This document shows, piece by piece, positions 36,900-49,303 of a DNA stretch of 64,000 bases. Position numbers and translations under genes: made by a program. The notes below the pieces were generated by a model, which saw only the letters and a list, made by a program, of their open reading frames with translations, was not told the DNA's origin and searched no databases. This stretch comes from Przewalskia tangutica. Taxonomy: Eukaryota; Streptophyta; Magnoliopsida; Solanales; Solanaceae. Each line of letters begins with the position of its first letter. The first letter of the stretch is position 1. Location of the stretch: positions 4,520,307 through 4,584,306 of the forward strand of contig CM056724.1 of NCBI GenBank assembly GCA_029844215.1, in the 5' to 3' direction.

Positions 36900-38344
36900 T
36901 GATCAGTGTATTTTATATACACCTTTTGAGTCATTTTTAGTTAGTATTTTACTCATTTCATTTATGTTTAGTATAGTATTATGGTCGTTTTTCTTTCTTT
37001 TGTGACACAGCGGTCAGAAATGGAGAAATGGCGAAAAGAAGAGGAATGAGCTTAATTGAGATGGAATTGCACCTAAAATGGGCCAATAAATGAAGTCTAA
37101 GAAGTCTCAGGAAGTATAGACAAGATCGACAAGGCCCATGAAAAATCGACGAGCGAAGAACCACTTAAAACGCCACCAGCGCGGCCGCAGCAGCGCTGAC
37201 CACTGAAGTTGTCCGAAAGCCTTTGATTTTCAGGCGATGTGGCGCCCGACTGCAGGGCCATGACGCCGACGCGGTATTTTTGACGTTTTTGGCCGAATTT
37301 GACACGTTTTCAGGGTCCAAAAGAGATAACCTTTCCTACCGACATAATCCCTAACCCTTTACCTAAAGGATTCTATAACTTTTCCTACCTACATAATCCC
37401 TAACCCTTTACCTAAAGGATTCTATAATTTTTTCTACCTACATAATCCATAACCCTTGACCTAAAGGATTCTTGAGCTATAAACAGTCTCTACATCATTA
37501 AGGGATTGATTCCATCCATTGTACATACAACACAACCTAGGAGGCTAAGATTTTGGGAGATTTTTCAAGTATTTTCTTTTCTTTCTTTTGCTTTGTTTAT
37601 TTCAGTTCATGTATGAAGATTATATTAGTTCTTAGCGTGACTATGACTAGGAGCTAATTACTTTATTAGGGATTTCCTTGTGATTCACATGAAACTCTAT
37701 TCATGAATTAATATATTAGTTTGATTTCTTCTTCACTTATTTAAGATTTATTCAATAGTTGTTTTGATTGCTTGATAATTAACTGATCACTAGTTATCAT
37801 CACTTATATGAGTTCTAATCGAAATCCGAAAGGGGAGATTGTGAATATGCTATAGTTGAATAAACATAGGTTTAAATTGTGGACGAAAGTACCCCGCTAC
37901 TTGTGTAGCTTAATAGGTTATTGCTCTTAATCCTCCTTTGTAGTCAATCTTGTCATCGAAAGATAGAAGATTTCTCCATTGGGGTTGAGTGTTTATATTA
38001 CCTTAACAAGAGTATAAAATAGTCTAGTTAACCTGCTATCTTAACGTAGAAGAAGAAGTTAGTCTAATTGTATTAAGGATTGAATAGAGTGGATAGTTGA
38101 TGATCTTGGACGCCCTAATTCTCCATCATAACTGATTTAAATCAAAGTATTTTCATAATTAATTTATTTCATGCATTATTAGTTTAGAATTTCAACTCAA
38201 TTAACGTTAACCAAATAGAAACTAAAGCATAGATAATCGGTACTTGAAAACCAGTCTCTGAGGACGATATTCGGTCTTACCTAGACTATATTACTTATTA
38301 CGGTACGTGCACTTGCGTTAAGCGTGTGTATAAATTGCACATCA
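36900..38344 (+). repeat. E4: solo LTR (1445 bp), Athila/Tat type
   Basis: Ends TGATCAGTG and GCACATCA form a TGAT/ATCA inverted repeat. A perfect 5-bp duplication, GTAGC, flanks it at 36895-36899 and 38345-38349. The end region (CTGAGGACGATATTCGGTCT, then ACGTGCACTTGCGTT) resembles LTR ends of Athila/Tat-type gypsy elements. Three tandem units of about 62 bp (TACCTAAAGGATTCTATAA) lie at about 37330-37475. There is no internal region, so it is a recombination product. Confidence 0.8.
37330..37475 (+). repeat. Tandem repeat, three units of about 62 bp
   Basis: Each unit has CCTAC(C)TACATAATCC and CTAACCCTTTACCTAAAGGA, within solo LTR E4. Confidence 0.85.
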
Positions 38345-40118
38345 GTAGCACATCAAAAATTAGGGTCAAATGAAAACAAAGGGGACTAAAGCAAGCTATT
38401 TCCTTCCACTAATATTAACTACGATAAAAAGCCTTTGTCCACTCTTTTTCATAATTGCAACGTGGGAAAATTTATACACTAAAGTGATAATACATATTAA
38501 TTAATATTTGCCATTTAATAGATAAAATAAAAAAACTCACTCACCATTTAATAGCATTATATATATATATATATATATTTTACCAAGAAAAGTATTTATC
38601 TTTTCTCTCAATTTTTTAAATTTTTCTTTCATTTTTCTCAATATTTTCATTTAAAAAAGTCATCTTCATAACACATACCTCTTTATTTTTCATAATTATA
38701 CTCTTAATTAATATTAGTAACATTCATAACCCCAATTATTTAGTATACAAATTTATGATACCTTAAAGTCACATCAATTTTTATTTATATAAATTTATTT
38801 TGAGTCATCTTGGTTATCCTCTATTTTTGTAGTGCAATAGCCACCACCATAGAAGACATTTGCTTGGGTGTTTGATGTAAATTGAGGAATTCTTTAGAAA
38901 TTTTTTTTAGCTTCTCTTTTTATTTGTTAGGAATTTGATTATGTTATTTAGTTCTCTTTAAAATGTTCATCTGCTTACTTAATTTTATTATTTTGTTTCT
39001 TTTCTTTATTGATGAGGTTAACTTATTGTGTTTCGAGGGTGTTTTCGAAAGTTGAAGCAGAAAAAGGAAGTCATGTATATGTGCATAGTGCTCAAGGAAG
39101 TACGTATATATTCTTCCGTAGTCATGTGGATCAACATTTATAAGTCTAATGATAGTATATGTGAATGTAAAATTAGTATGTAATTTTTAAAATACAGTTT
39201 AATTTATAGGAAGGTTGTTTGTTGATACGTAAAATTATAGTCGTCAAGATTTTCATGTATTGTGTTGAAAAAATCATCAAATTTTCAGATTTTCATAGAT
39301 CTTTTCTATCGTCTGTTGAGTTTGAACACTACAAAAAAATGTCAAAAATTGTGACGGAATATTTGAGACAGAGCAATCCGTCAATTGTAACCGAATTGTG
39401 ACAGATCAACCTTGCATAAATTTAAAAAAAAAAAAAATTTCCCTATAAAAAATCCAAGAGTAACGGATTTGTGATAAATTTGTGCAGAATTTAAATGTAA
39501 TTTTTGTGACGAATATATTTCAATCACAAATTAAGGCTGATTAGAAAAAATGACAACTCTTTGTCACAAATCCGTGACTAAAATTGTGTACGTATTTGAA
39601 AATATTGTGGAATCTTGATGAGCGATCGATCCGGGCGATTTACATCCTAGGGGCTGAATTACTTTCAAAACAGTAGCTCACACAATGTTATAAATAAGTT
39701 TTTCGTGGTTTTCAAGTTGTTCATTATATGCTTTTCCAACATACATTTCTCTCCATCGATAAAGATGTTATGGAATTCTTCTATTCTATCATTACATGTT
39801 AGAAAGACATAACATGATCTTTTTCCGTACAATAATGCTGAAATGTAGGCTTTAATTTGTGTACTCTTTCTCTATGGATTATATAGTACTGTCTTGTGAA
39901 CTTAGAATTGAAATTTGAGGCTGCTAATTATAAATGCTTTCATGTGTACAAATGCTTAAACAACGTGGTTTGAATTTGACTTCACTGTAAGATACAATAA
40001 ACGGACTAGTAGATGTCTTAGCAAGGAAATTTAGTCAAACTTGTTCGATAGTACTGCTATTGTTAGCCTTAAATAAGCTAAATATATAAGTAAATGTTGC
40101 TTTAAGAAAGCATAGATT
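38345..40118. other. AT-rich intergenic DNA with a CACTA-like end
   Basis: No gene is seen. At 39328 CACTACAAAAAAATGTC begins a stretch with repeated GTGACGGA/ATTTGTGAC-like motifs to about 39600. This resembles a CACTA transposon end with its subterminal repeats, but the opposite end was not found. Confidence 0.45.
38388..38499 (-). repeat. Repeat arm, inverted copy of 24181-24295
   Basis: The complement of 24181-24295 with a handful of differences. The two arms enclose the E3 and solo-LTR block. Whether they are a shared dispersed repeat or the ends of one large element is not settled. Confidence 0.75.
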
Positions 40119-40133
40119 AAAAAGATAAATGTT

Positions 40134-40424
40134 ATCCAAAGATAGTGGCCCAGTGGCCATTAGTCAAATTTGTGGCCAGGTCATGAGTTCGATTCTCATG
40201 ATATGTTCTCCGGCGTATGTCTCAGATTAAGCCCCAGTATTTAACCGCGCAAGATGTTGTAGCGTGGGTTTAATACTCCTCGCATAATCCTCACATGCAC
40301 GACTTGTAAGATTGATCCGCGGTGGCGATCGACATCGAATGCGGGCGATATCCCGCGATTTACTCGCAGATTAGCGATATGCAGTCAGCATCACCCTTGC
40401 ACTGAATTATCAAAAAAAAAAAAA
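40134..40424 (+). repeat. tRNA-derived SINE with poly(A) tail
   Basis: The head has an A-box-like AGTGGCCCAGTGG (40144-40156) and a B box GAGTTCGATTCTC (40185-40197). The tail is an A run. A perfect 15-bp target duplication, AAAAAGATAAATGTT, lies at 40119-40133 and 40425-40439. The intact TSD and A tail make it one of the younger insertions here. Confidence 0.9.
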
Positions 40425-41440
40425 AAAAAGATAAATGTTCCAATAATAAAGGTAAAACATTATATCAAGCTATCAAATAATCAATTTTGATCTTTCAGAT
40501 AGTGACCGGTCACCTGTGATATATACTTCATAGAAGAAATTGAATTGTAAAATGAGCAAGTATATTTAATAATCATTTGTCAACAATATAAGTTCGATTC
40601 CAATAATGTTACGGAGTATTATATAAACAACTGTTGTAGATGTTAATGAGAAATTTCAGATCCTTAATTCTTGCAACAATACTACTTTTTTTAGTAGAGA
40701 TTAAACAATTTCTCCATGTACTTTAATGGAAACAAGAAAACTCATCAACTTTTATTTGAATTTCAATAATTTTTACTAATGAAGTGGATCCCATTGCTAA
40801 CTTCCTACAAAGTCGTCTGCTTTTTAATAATAGTCATTATCATATGTCATCATCATTAAGAATTTAATTGGGACTAAATTCTCTTCCTTAAGAAAAAAAC
40901 TTATGACTGGTCCAAATCATAATTAAAGCCACACACAATTAAGCACTTGATGTGTATGTGGGTCGAGAATGGGACAACGTATAACTTATCAGTAGAGTCG
41001 TCTCAAACATTTTGAATGTCTTATTTTAATTCGTATAAATGAGCCCTTAATATAAGTAAATATACAATTTTAATAATTAGAAATTATTTTAATTGTAAAT
41101 AACAATCAATATAATTTCAAGTTAATCAACCCTTACTTTGATTGGGCTATGACCTGCGAATTATGAGTTTTTACGGTAAATTCTGACTAATACTACTTAA
41201 TAAAAGATGAAAAAGAAGCCCTTAAAAATTTTCATTTTTCGAGAGTCTGTGCGGTAACACGACCCAACCCACACGGGTCAATGATCCTGCTTATTAGTGC
41301 TTAACATCGTTCATTATCATATTATATTAACATGTTGACCCCATTTGTTACTTTAGTACAGCACTTAATTAGTTGCATCTCCAATCATCAAATCATTATA
41401 GCACTTTTATAATAATATTTTTGAAATTCAACAGACTTAT

Positions 41441-41790
41441 AGTCTGTTTGGTCAAGCTTTAAAAGTTAAAAGTATTTTTTTATTTATTTAAAAATATTTA
41501 TTTTAAAAAATCAAGGTATTTGGTTAAATTTTTAGAAAATATAAGTGTTTTTTATCAGTAACATCAAAATTTATTTTTTCATCATGTGAAAAAGTAATTT
41601 TCCGCAAAAGCACCTTTGAAATATTGGCTAAGCACAATTTGCTGCTCCAATATTGAAAATGTGCTTTTTCGAATTAATTAGCTAAACACAAACTATTACT
41701 CTCCAAAAATACTTTTTTCGAGAAGTACTTCTAACCAAAAAAAAAAATACTTTTTCAAATGAAGAATTTTTTTGAAGCTCACCAAACGTA
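41441..41790. mobile_element. MITE
   Basis: Ends GTCTGTTTGGTCAAGC and GAAGCTCACCAAACG are inverted, with AAGTATTTTT-type motifs next to both. The target duplication is unclear. Confidence 0.55.
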
Positions 41791-42307
41791 TTATTATGTA
41801 GGTTTTTAGGTTCAATTCCTAACGGAAATTTAAAAATATCAGTAAATGATTTTTTCCTATTTTTTAAGTTTTGATCGGCCCGTTATCTATGCTGGTAGAG
41901 ATAATATGCCGTCGATAGAATTAATTAAGGTGTACACAAACGAAATCAAATATCGTTCGCCAAAAAGAAAAAGATATATATATATATATGTGGGCTTTTG
42001 TCGTTTGAAAGCACAACAATGTGCGTATTGAGTTCACCAAACATATGTGATTTTTGCATGTAGAAGGGGAAGTGTCTCTGCTTCTTAGTACAATTTTGTG
42101 GCTTGAAAATATCCTTTACTATTTGTTTGAGCATGAAATTTATTAAGATGACAACTAACTAGCTTAGTACTATTCGATTGGATCTATCAATGGTGGAGTA
42201 GTTGAAAGCTTTATTTTAGAGCTTGAATATGGAGGACTTGTTTGATATGCATATATACTAGTTATGCAAAAATTATAATGCAAACAGTCCTAAGTAATAA
42301 TATAAAA

Positions 42308-42478
42308 TTAAAAAGTGTACTTCGGTTCACAAAGTATCTCGTATGAGTAAGATCCGGAAAGAATTGCACCAAAGGGGTGCTATTTAGACAGTCTACCATA
42401 ATGCAAGCATTAGTGATTATTTCTATGACTTAAATCCCTGACATATAGGTCACACATAGACAACTTTATGCTCCCTTC
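42308..42478 (-). repeat. tRNA-derived SINE
   Basis: It is the same family as 15955-16139: CAAGCATTAGTGATT, then AGGTCACA and CAACTTTATGCTCCC on the plus strand are the complement of the SINE head. The perfect 16-bp target duplication AAGTAATAATATAAAA lies at 42292-42307 and 42479-42494. Confidence 0.85.
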
Positions 42479-43909
42479 AAGTAATAATATAAAAATTGTG
42501 TCGGAAATATTATCAATGTATTAATTGTTATAAGATGAATAACAATACATGATTATTATGCAAAGATTCTATTTTGTGGGTTTCTTTTATGTCTTTATAT
42601 TCTCTAAATTATTCAAGTATTCTATTATGTGTCTTCTCATTTCACATTCTCATATGAGTTATGCAGGCATTGTTAATGTAAAATGTAACACAAATAATCC
42701 AACGTTGCAATAGTAATTATGTGGATGTTTATATCAAAAATCAAATCGTATTGGTTATATATACAGATATATTGTGATGAATTATGCATCTAAACGGTAT
42801 AAGTGATAGTTCACTCCTGCTATTTATAAAATCAAACCAAATGATCAATGCAAAATATGTTTTTCATATGGATATTTATCACTTAACTATGGTCTAGTGA
42901 TATATATTTTGGTTTTAATTTGTAACTTTTATAGTTCAATTATTTGGTTTTGTGCAAAACCCAGATACACATAAATAGTTTCGTGAGAATAGATATGGAG
43001 TAATTAACTATAGCTTAATAAAAATAATTTACGTAAAATATAAATAATATATTTATTGATTTGATATAAAAATCCACACACGTAAATAATTGTGTGTGTT
43101 TTTAATCATAAAGAAGACATCAGTAATCCCCACTCAATATCTTTTTCACCCCCAATTCGAGAAGATCGGGTATTCAACTTCATTCATGTCGAGCGACAAG
43201 AAGGGTAGCAGGAACTGTAACAGATTATTCGACCTGATCGACCGAATATTTTTGTCCGTAATGCATATTTGATTCCATCTATAAAACGATTTTTTTCCTA
43301 TGAGTGAAAATCTTAATAAAAATACTAGTTCTTACTTTTTACTGTTCATTATGATATGAATATCCACGTCAATTCGTTATGTATGAATAATGATTCTTTT
43401 TCCTTGTATGTGTGTTGTAAAAAAGACAACCAAAAACAGTGTTAGTGGATTAGGTTTCGTGTTTTTAGTACCCTTCAGGTTGGTCACTTGTTCGTGAAAT
43501 ATCTTAGTTTAGTAATCCCATATGGGATTGGAAATACCTTTTACAAACTTTTTCAAAATAACAAAACACAACATGTGTTTTGATTTGAAAAACAGTTTCT
43601 TTCCCGAAACCAAAAGAAAATATTTTACATAAACCAAAAACAACTACAGGTAAGTTTTTTATCAAATAACGTAAACGAGTTTAAGTTACCTACATCATCA
43701 ATATCTATAAATAAACCTCATTAAATTGTGTTATTTGTAATCTTAAAATTAAATAAGTTATCCATCATAACAAATAAAGTTGAGTTGATGATGTAACAAT
43801 AATTATACCGATAACTTAAACTCATACATAAATGTTCTTCAAAAATTTATCCAAACACATAGCTTATCTCCGAAATAATTTTCCAAAACCAAAAATCTAG
43901 AAACTATAG

Positions 43910-44335
43910 ATGCGTTTGGTATCAAGGAAAATATTTTCTAGAAAAATATTGTTCAATTTTCTCATGTTGATTGGTTGGTTAAATATTTAGAAAAATGTTT
44001 TTTTGAAAAATAAGTTCCTTAACAATTGAATGAGGTGAATGACTTTTCTAGTGAAAATAAAAAAAACAAGTTTTATAAATGACATTTCAGACTAATTGTC
44101 TAATACCAGCCTGCAGCACTCTGCACCCCCATAGCCTCCATCCCCCTCGGCCTCCAACCCAAACCCCAATCCCATAGCCCGCGGACCCACACCCTTGCCT
44201 CCCTTGTCAACCCCAATAATAAAATGACTTTAGGATAATATTTTTGTTTAGTTACCAAATGCAAGAATAATTTAAAAACTCACTTATTTTTCGTGCAAAA
44301 CATTTTCCTTCGTACCAAACACATCCTAAACCAAA
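43910..44335. mobile_element. MITE with long inverted ends
   Basis: GATGCGTTTGGTATCAAGGA at the left pairs with CCTTCGTACCAAACACATCC at the right. The interior is non-coding. Confidence 0.7.
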
Positions 44336-44982
44336 CAAAATACAAATACCAAGTTATTCTGTTTTTTTATTCATATGATATATTTCCTCATCTTGATCTC
44401 TTTTATTTCAATAGTGTTCATGCAATTTTTGGTCAAGCGGACCATTTATAATATCATTGCTTTTTGGGCACATATTTTAGGACAATCTTTATTTCCATGC
44501 TTGCCTTTAGGAGCCATTTAGGGGCTTCCATCCATGTGGAAACATATACGAAAATGCTTCTTTTCTTATCGGATGTCTTGTCTATTAGATCGACTTGATA
44601 GTTAATGGGCAGTATGTTTTTTTGTTCCTTTCAAGTTTGCCTACAATGAATTTCCTAAAATTAGATCTATATATGTATATATATATATAATTTTCGTTGA
44701 GTAGTAATATATATTAACTTTCTTTAAATCATTAAGAATGTAGAACCTTTACTTTTAATTTGCAGTTATGCCACAAACAAAGTACTGAGTCATGATTTAA
44801 TTGAAACATCTGAGGAAAGGTAAATCATGAAGACTTGTTTTAACTAATTTTAGAATTTTCTGGATTTACAACAACAAGTGATGCATCTAAAACAGTAAAT
44901 GAAATCTTTAATTATGGTGATATTATTTACACATTGAAATTCATATATATATACTTCATGCATGTTTCCCAGTTGGCTTATG

Positions 44983-45037
44983 GATAGCTCAGTGGTAGAG
45001 CTGTGCATTTACGGGTTGGTGTCTCAATATTGAGACG
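44983..45037 (+). repeat. tRNA-like sequence, probably a SINE head
   Basis: GGATAGCTCAGTGGTAGAGC is a good A-box/D-arm. The following sequence lacks a proper B box and cannot fold as a full tRNA, so a decayed SINE head is the best reading. Confidence 0.35.
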
Positions 45038-45457
45038 TAATGATAGTATCTTGTACCTAAATTGACGACTCAAATAGAGGATCAAAATATATCATTAAAA
45101 GACTTTATTACGACAATGATGAACTGTCCTAAAATATAGATGAATAGATTAACAACTGATTTTAGTGGTTTAACAACGGATTTCGTCCGTCACTAAATTC
45201 ACTTTTCTGTGAATTAATATTTGAGTTTTAAATATTTTCAGCTAGGCGTTTAAAAAAACTCACCCGTCTAACTGTAACTGTTTATAGTCGTTGTCGATAT
45301 ATATATAATCACTATAATAAGTGTATAATTAATGCATTATGTATATATTATACATTAATTATATACGGACTCCAGTTTGTAAAATAATAAAAATAAGAGA
45401 TATTTTTTGTTGTAGGCTTTTCTAGGTTGTTTGTGTTGTACTGTAAAAATCTTTTAA

Positions 45458-45682
45458 ATGGTTGTTTGGTTTAAAATCGGGATATTCCATTATTATAACC
45501 CTGGAATTAAAACTAGGAATCTATTACCTTGATAACTTATCCCACGGTCGATAAGTTATATCCAGATTATGGTCTTGATTTTAATTCAGAATTTAGATAC
45601 CTCCAACCAAACATATGCTAAATTTAATTCCAAATTCTAAACTGGAGTGACCCGCCTAATCCCTCCAAACAAACGACCCCTT
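45458..45682. mobile_element. Tourist-like MITE
   Basis: The ends TGGTTGTTTGGTTTA and CCAAACAAACGACCCC are inverted. TAA trinucleotides at both borders fit a PIF/Harbinger-type 3-bp duplication. Confidence 0.6.
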
Positions 45683-46754
45683 AATGTTTTCCAATCAATC
45701 CCCTAAATATGTTTTGGGTGACAAATTATTTACACACTTCAAATTTTCTTTAATAATCAAATTCCTCTTCCATTTTGGAACAATGGACATTAAGGCATTG
45801 GATTAGCACTAAAGCTTCTTAGTTACAAAAGATAAAAGACAGATACTTAGCTTAAGTAATAAATTTGACTTGTGCTCCTCTAATCACTATGTAGCTTTTG
45901 CAGGTTATATTATTTTTTGCCATTGAGTTACGATGACTTCAACTAATATACCAAAGACCTATCAACTACCACTAACCAACTATTTTCATAAGAAAAATGA
46001 CAAGCACTCACAATTCCTTTGATATGGACTTCACACTTTTTACCACCTAATTTTGTTCCAAAGTCTAATCTATATTAAATTTCAATTTTGTTCACAAGTG
46101 TCTTGAAGACAGTACAATTTATGTTTCTTACATTAGAAGTTCTTATATATATTCACACTATTCAAGGAAATGATATTTAGGGTCAATTGATTAGGAAATG
46201 TATGAAATCATCCCTAGAAAAAGGTACTAAAATTGATGAAGATCGTGGGGAAAAACTAACGTAATGTGGTGATTATAGTTGTAGCTACAGGTAAAAATTG
46301 CATCAGGTAGCAGCTTGTAACAACCCTGTTTAAAGGGTATTTAAATTTTAAATATTATTAAAAATTTAGCCAATTTTGGCGAATTTCATACTGAACCTCC
46401 TACTGTTGTTTAGCTTCAAGTCTGAAGTTGGGCTATACCGAAACCAACTTCACACTCGAAGGTATGAGGTTTAAGAACCAAAATTCAAATTCAAACATAC
46501 AAGTTTAAAGTTGAACTCTTTCAAAGCCTAATTTCAAACATTGGGTCTGGATTTGAACTTCATTTAAACTAAAGTTTAAATTCAGATATACTGGTCTAAA
46601 ATTAGACTTTAACATAGTCCAACTCCAGACTCGTATATCTGACATTTGAAACTTTGAACCTGTGATTTTTAATTTCAATCCCATGAATCTGAGTTTAATT
46701 TTAAGATGACTAAACCTTAAAAACTGTGTAAACTTAATTTAGTTATTCTTTAAA

Positions 46755-47358
46755 GGAAAAAGTGTAAATATACCCCTCAAATTTGCGATATAGAGAAGAT
46801 ATATTCCTCGTTAAAAAAGTGATGCAAATATACACTTGTCGTTACACAAATAGTTCAAATATCATTTTGTTGACAGAATATTTTTAAAAATATCATTTAG
46901 CTTATTTTTAGATTTAAAAAAATGTCACGTGGCTTTAAAAAAAGCCTACCCACTTTTAGTAGACTTATTTTTGTAAAGGCATGTGATAATTTTTTTCCTT
47001 GTGAGTTGTGTCTGATTCGTTTTAAAAAAATGGGTAGATTTATCTTTTTTAAAGTCATAAAGATATTTTTTTAAACGAATCAGACCAGACCCACCAGAAA
47101 AAAATTACCGTGTAATTTAAAAAAAAACTAGTTAGACTTATTTTTTTAGAGCCTCGTGATATTTTTTAATTAAAAATAAGCTAAATATTTTTTAAAAAAA
47201 ATATGTTAACGAAAAGGATATATTTGCACCATTTATGTAATGACATGAGTATATTTGAACCATTTATGTATCGGCTGGGTTTATATACATCATTTTTTTA
47301 ACGAATGATATATCTACTTCATATCGCAAAATTGAGGAATATAATTGCATCATTGCCC
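46755..47358. mobile_element. MULE-like foldback element
   Basis: The long arms pair across the element: left CCCCTCAAATTTGCGATAT, right ATATCGCAAAATTGAGGAAT. The perfect 9-bp duplication TTCTTTAAA lies at 46746-46754 and 47359-47367. No coding capacity. Confidence 0.8.
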
Positions 47359-47578
47359 TTCTTTAAATAGGGATGCTAAAAAACAACCCAATAGGAATGA
47401 GGAATGGGCTTCGTTCTCTATCTTACGAAGGAGCCCGCCTTTCATTTCGTTCTGGTCATTTGCATTTTTCCCCTTATTTTGTGTTGGTATTTAATTTTGA
47501 CCCCTTAAATGGAACGTATATTTATTGGGGCATAAATTCTTCAAAGGATTCAACACAAGTTTTATGGAATTTCTTTAA

Positions 47579-48500
47579 TGGGAAAGGGGCATATTTACCC
47601 TCAAACTTAAGGAAAAGGAGCCATATTTACCCTCCGTCAAAGTTTGGGGACAAATATGTCCTTCCCGTCATTAAACTTGTACAATTTGCCAAAATTTAAT
47701 TGAGCTGCCCAGGTGGATGCCACGTGGACGCCACGTGGGAGACACATCAGCAGGTGGGACCCACATAAACAAAAAAGAGAAAAAGAACTTGTAACAAGCA
47801 GCGGTCGCCGGAAAAAATGCCACCAGCGGTCGCCAGAAAAAATGACAGAAATCCAAAAAGTGAGTTGAACTTCGGGATTGAGTGTATGTTGTAGATAATG
47901 ACGATACGAACTCAATGAAACCACTCTCAGTCGTCGACAATAACTGAGCTCGCCGTAAAATGTCGGTTACAATGATCGGCGTGAGGATCGATCTGATCGT
48001 TCTTGCTATACAGGTTGAATCGAGTTTCGACGTTGGTATGGAAATGGGGGAGATAATGGCGGTTACAATGGTGTATCCCACTCCCGTCGACTGTACCTAA
48101 TCTCGCCGAAAAATTCAAAAACGTCGACAGCGTTTTTGGCTCTATTTTTTGCGGGCAAAATCGATGACGATTGAATACAAATCGATAAGCAAGTGTGGTA
48201 TAGAATTGAAGAGGATGATGAGACGAGTCTTTTGGTATAAGACTCGTCGCCGGAGGCTTAGTGGTTTGGCCGGAATTTGAAGATTTCCGTCGGAATCACT
48301 GTAGCATCGCCATTTATGTGGGTCCCACCTGCTGATGTGTCTCCCACGTGACGTCCACGTGGCATCCACCTGGACAGCTCAGTTAAATTTGAGCAAATTA
48401 TACAAGTTTAATAACGGAAAGGACATTTGTCCCCAAACTTTGACGGATGGTAAACATGCCCCTTTTCCTTAAGTTTGAGGGCAAATATGCCCCTTTTTTC
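47579..48500. mobile_element. MULE-like foldback element
   Basis: Arms of about 190 bp (47579-47770 and 48312-48500) pair closely: CACCTGCTGATGTGTCTCCC on the right complements the left arm. The perfect 9-bp duplication TTTCTTTAA lies at 47570-47578 and 48501-48509. Open frames inside are arm artefacts. Flanking DNA (about 47470-47560 and 48530-48600) is itself an inverted pair ('TTTAATTTTGACCCC'), so this copy sits inside an older element. Confidence 0.82.
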
Positions 48501-48509
48501 TTTCTTTAA

Positions 48510-49267
48510 AAACGTATGCTGATATAAATTTTATTTGAGGGGCAAGAATTAAAAATCGGCCCATTTGAATGAAAAATCGTACAATTAAATAATTTCAATC
48601 TCTAACTTTTAGTGGCTAATGGTAATGGTTTGTCTTACTAATTTTTAATCCAAAAGACGTTTCAACAGTGTTCTATTATAGCTCCTAACTTTTATTTCTT
48701 CATTCCAATATGAGATTATCTAAAGAGAGCTTCATAGTGAATCACCTTTTGATTTCAACCATCAACTGTAATGCCCCCTTCATATCATATTATGTGTCTT
48801 AATTTGACTAAATACGTCGTTTAAGAAAATAATTAGAGAACCTTTTAAATCTTATAATCTTCAATTAAATATATATATGTAATATATCAAAAAACTTGAG
48901 TTTTAACATGTCATGTAAAGTGCAAAATAAAAAGTTACTAAAAATAAAAGATAACATTTTTTAACAAATTAAAAAGGAACCTAAGAAACCTAAAGAGAGT
49001 AGCATATTGTTAAAAAAACAGCCATTTATGTTCTCTTTCATGCAAAGACATTATATTTCACTAAAAAATTCAATATTAGAAAACATAATGACAATTCCAT
49101 ATCCAAATAATGAAAGAACCAAAATAAAGATATTACAACAATTCATCATAAAAATGAAAGACAAATCCAAAAAACAAACCAAAGAAAAAAGAATAAAAAA
49201 GAAAATTCACAATACAACCCCAAAAAATGTCAAAACAAAAAGAAAGAAAAAACAGCTTAATAGTTAC
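48510..49267. other. AT-rich intergenic DNA downstream of the NHL gene
   Basis: No gene is seen. A lysine-rich open frame on the plus strand (49007-49294) reflects A-rich composition and overlaps the NHL C-terminus on the other strand, so it is not supported. Confidence 0.5.
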
Positions 49268-49303
49268 TTATATATCTACATCACAAGGAAATGACTTAGA
49301 ATT
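49268..49303 (-). pseudogene. NHL (LEA_2) gene, C-terminal fragment
   Basis: On the minus strand this reads NSKSFPCDVDI and a TAA stop at 49268-49270. The C-x-V-D-(I/L) ending is the usual C-terminus of plant NDR1/HIN1-like proteins. It joins in frame with the fragment at 54691-54884 once E5 and one copy of its target duplication are removed. It was the last 12 or so residues of the gene. Confidence 0.85.

Larger units (their letters stand above)
40440..46745. other. AT-rich intergenic DNA
   Basis: No convincing gene. It holds MITEs (41441-41790, 43910-44335, 45458-45682), a SINE (42308-42478), a tRNA-like stretch (44983-45037) and TA runs. A short open frame at 43090-43272 has no recognisable features. 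Confidence 0.5.

Noticed and set aside
43090..43272. Small peptide gene
   Set aside because: 60 codons in AT-rich DNA with no signal peptide, conserved motif or gene structure; likely chance.
44983..45037. tRNA gene
   Set aside because: Only the D-arm half is tRNA-like; no T-arm with a GTTCGA-type loop follows.
47373..48369. Several open frames of 63-136 codons
   Set aside because: They fall in the arms and loop of a foldback element with a 9-bp duplication and match no family I recognise.
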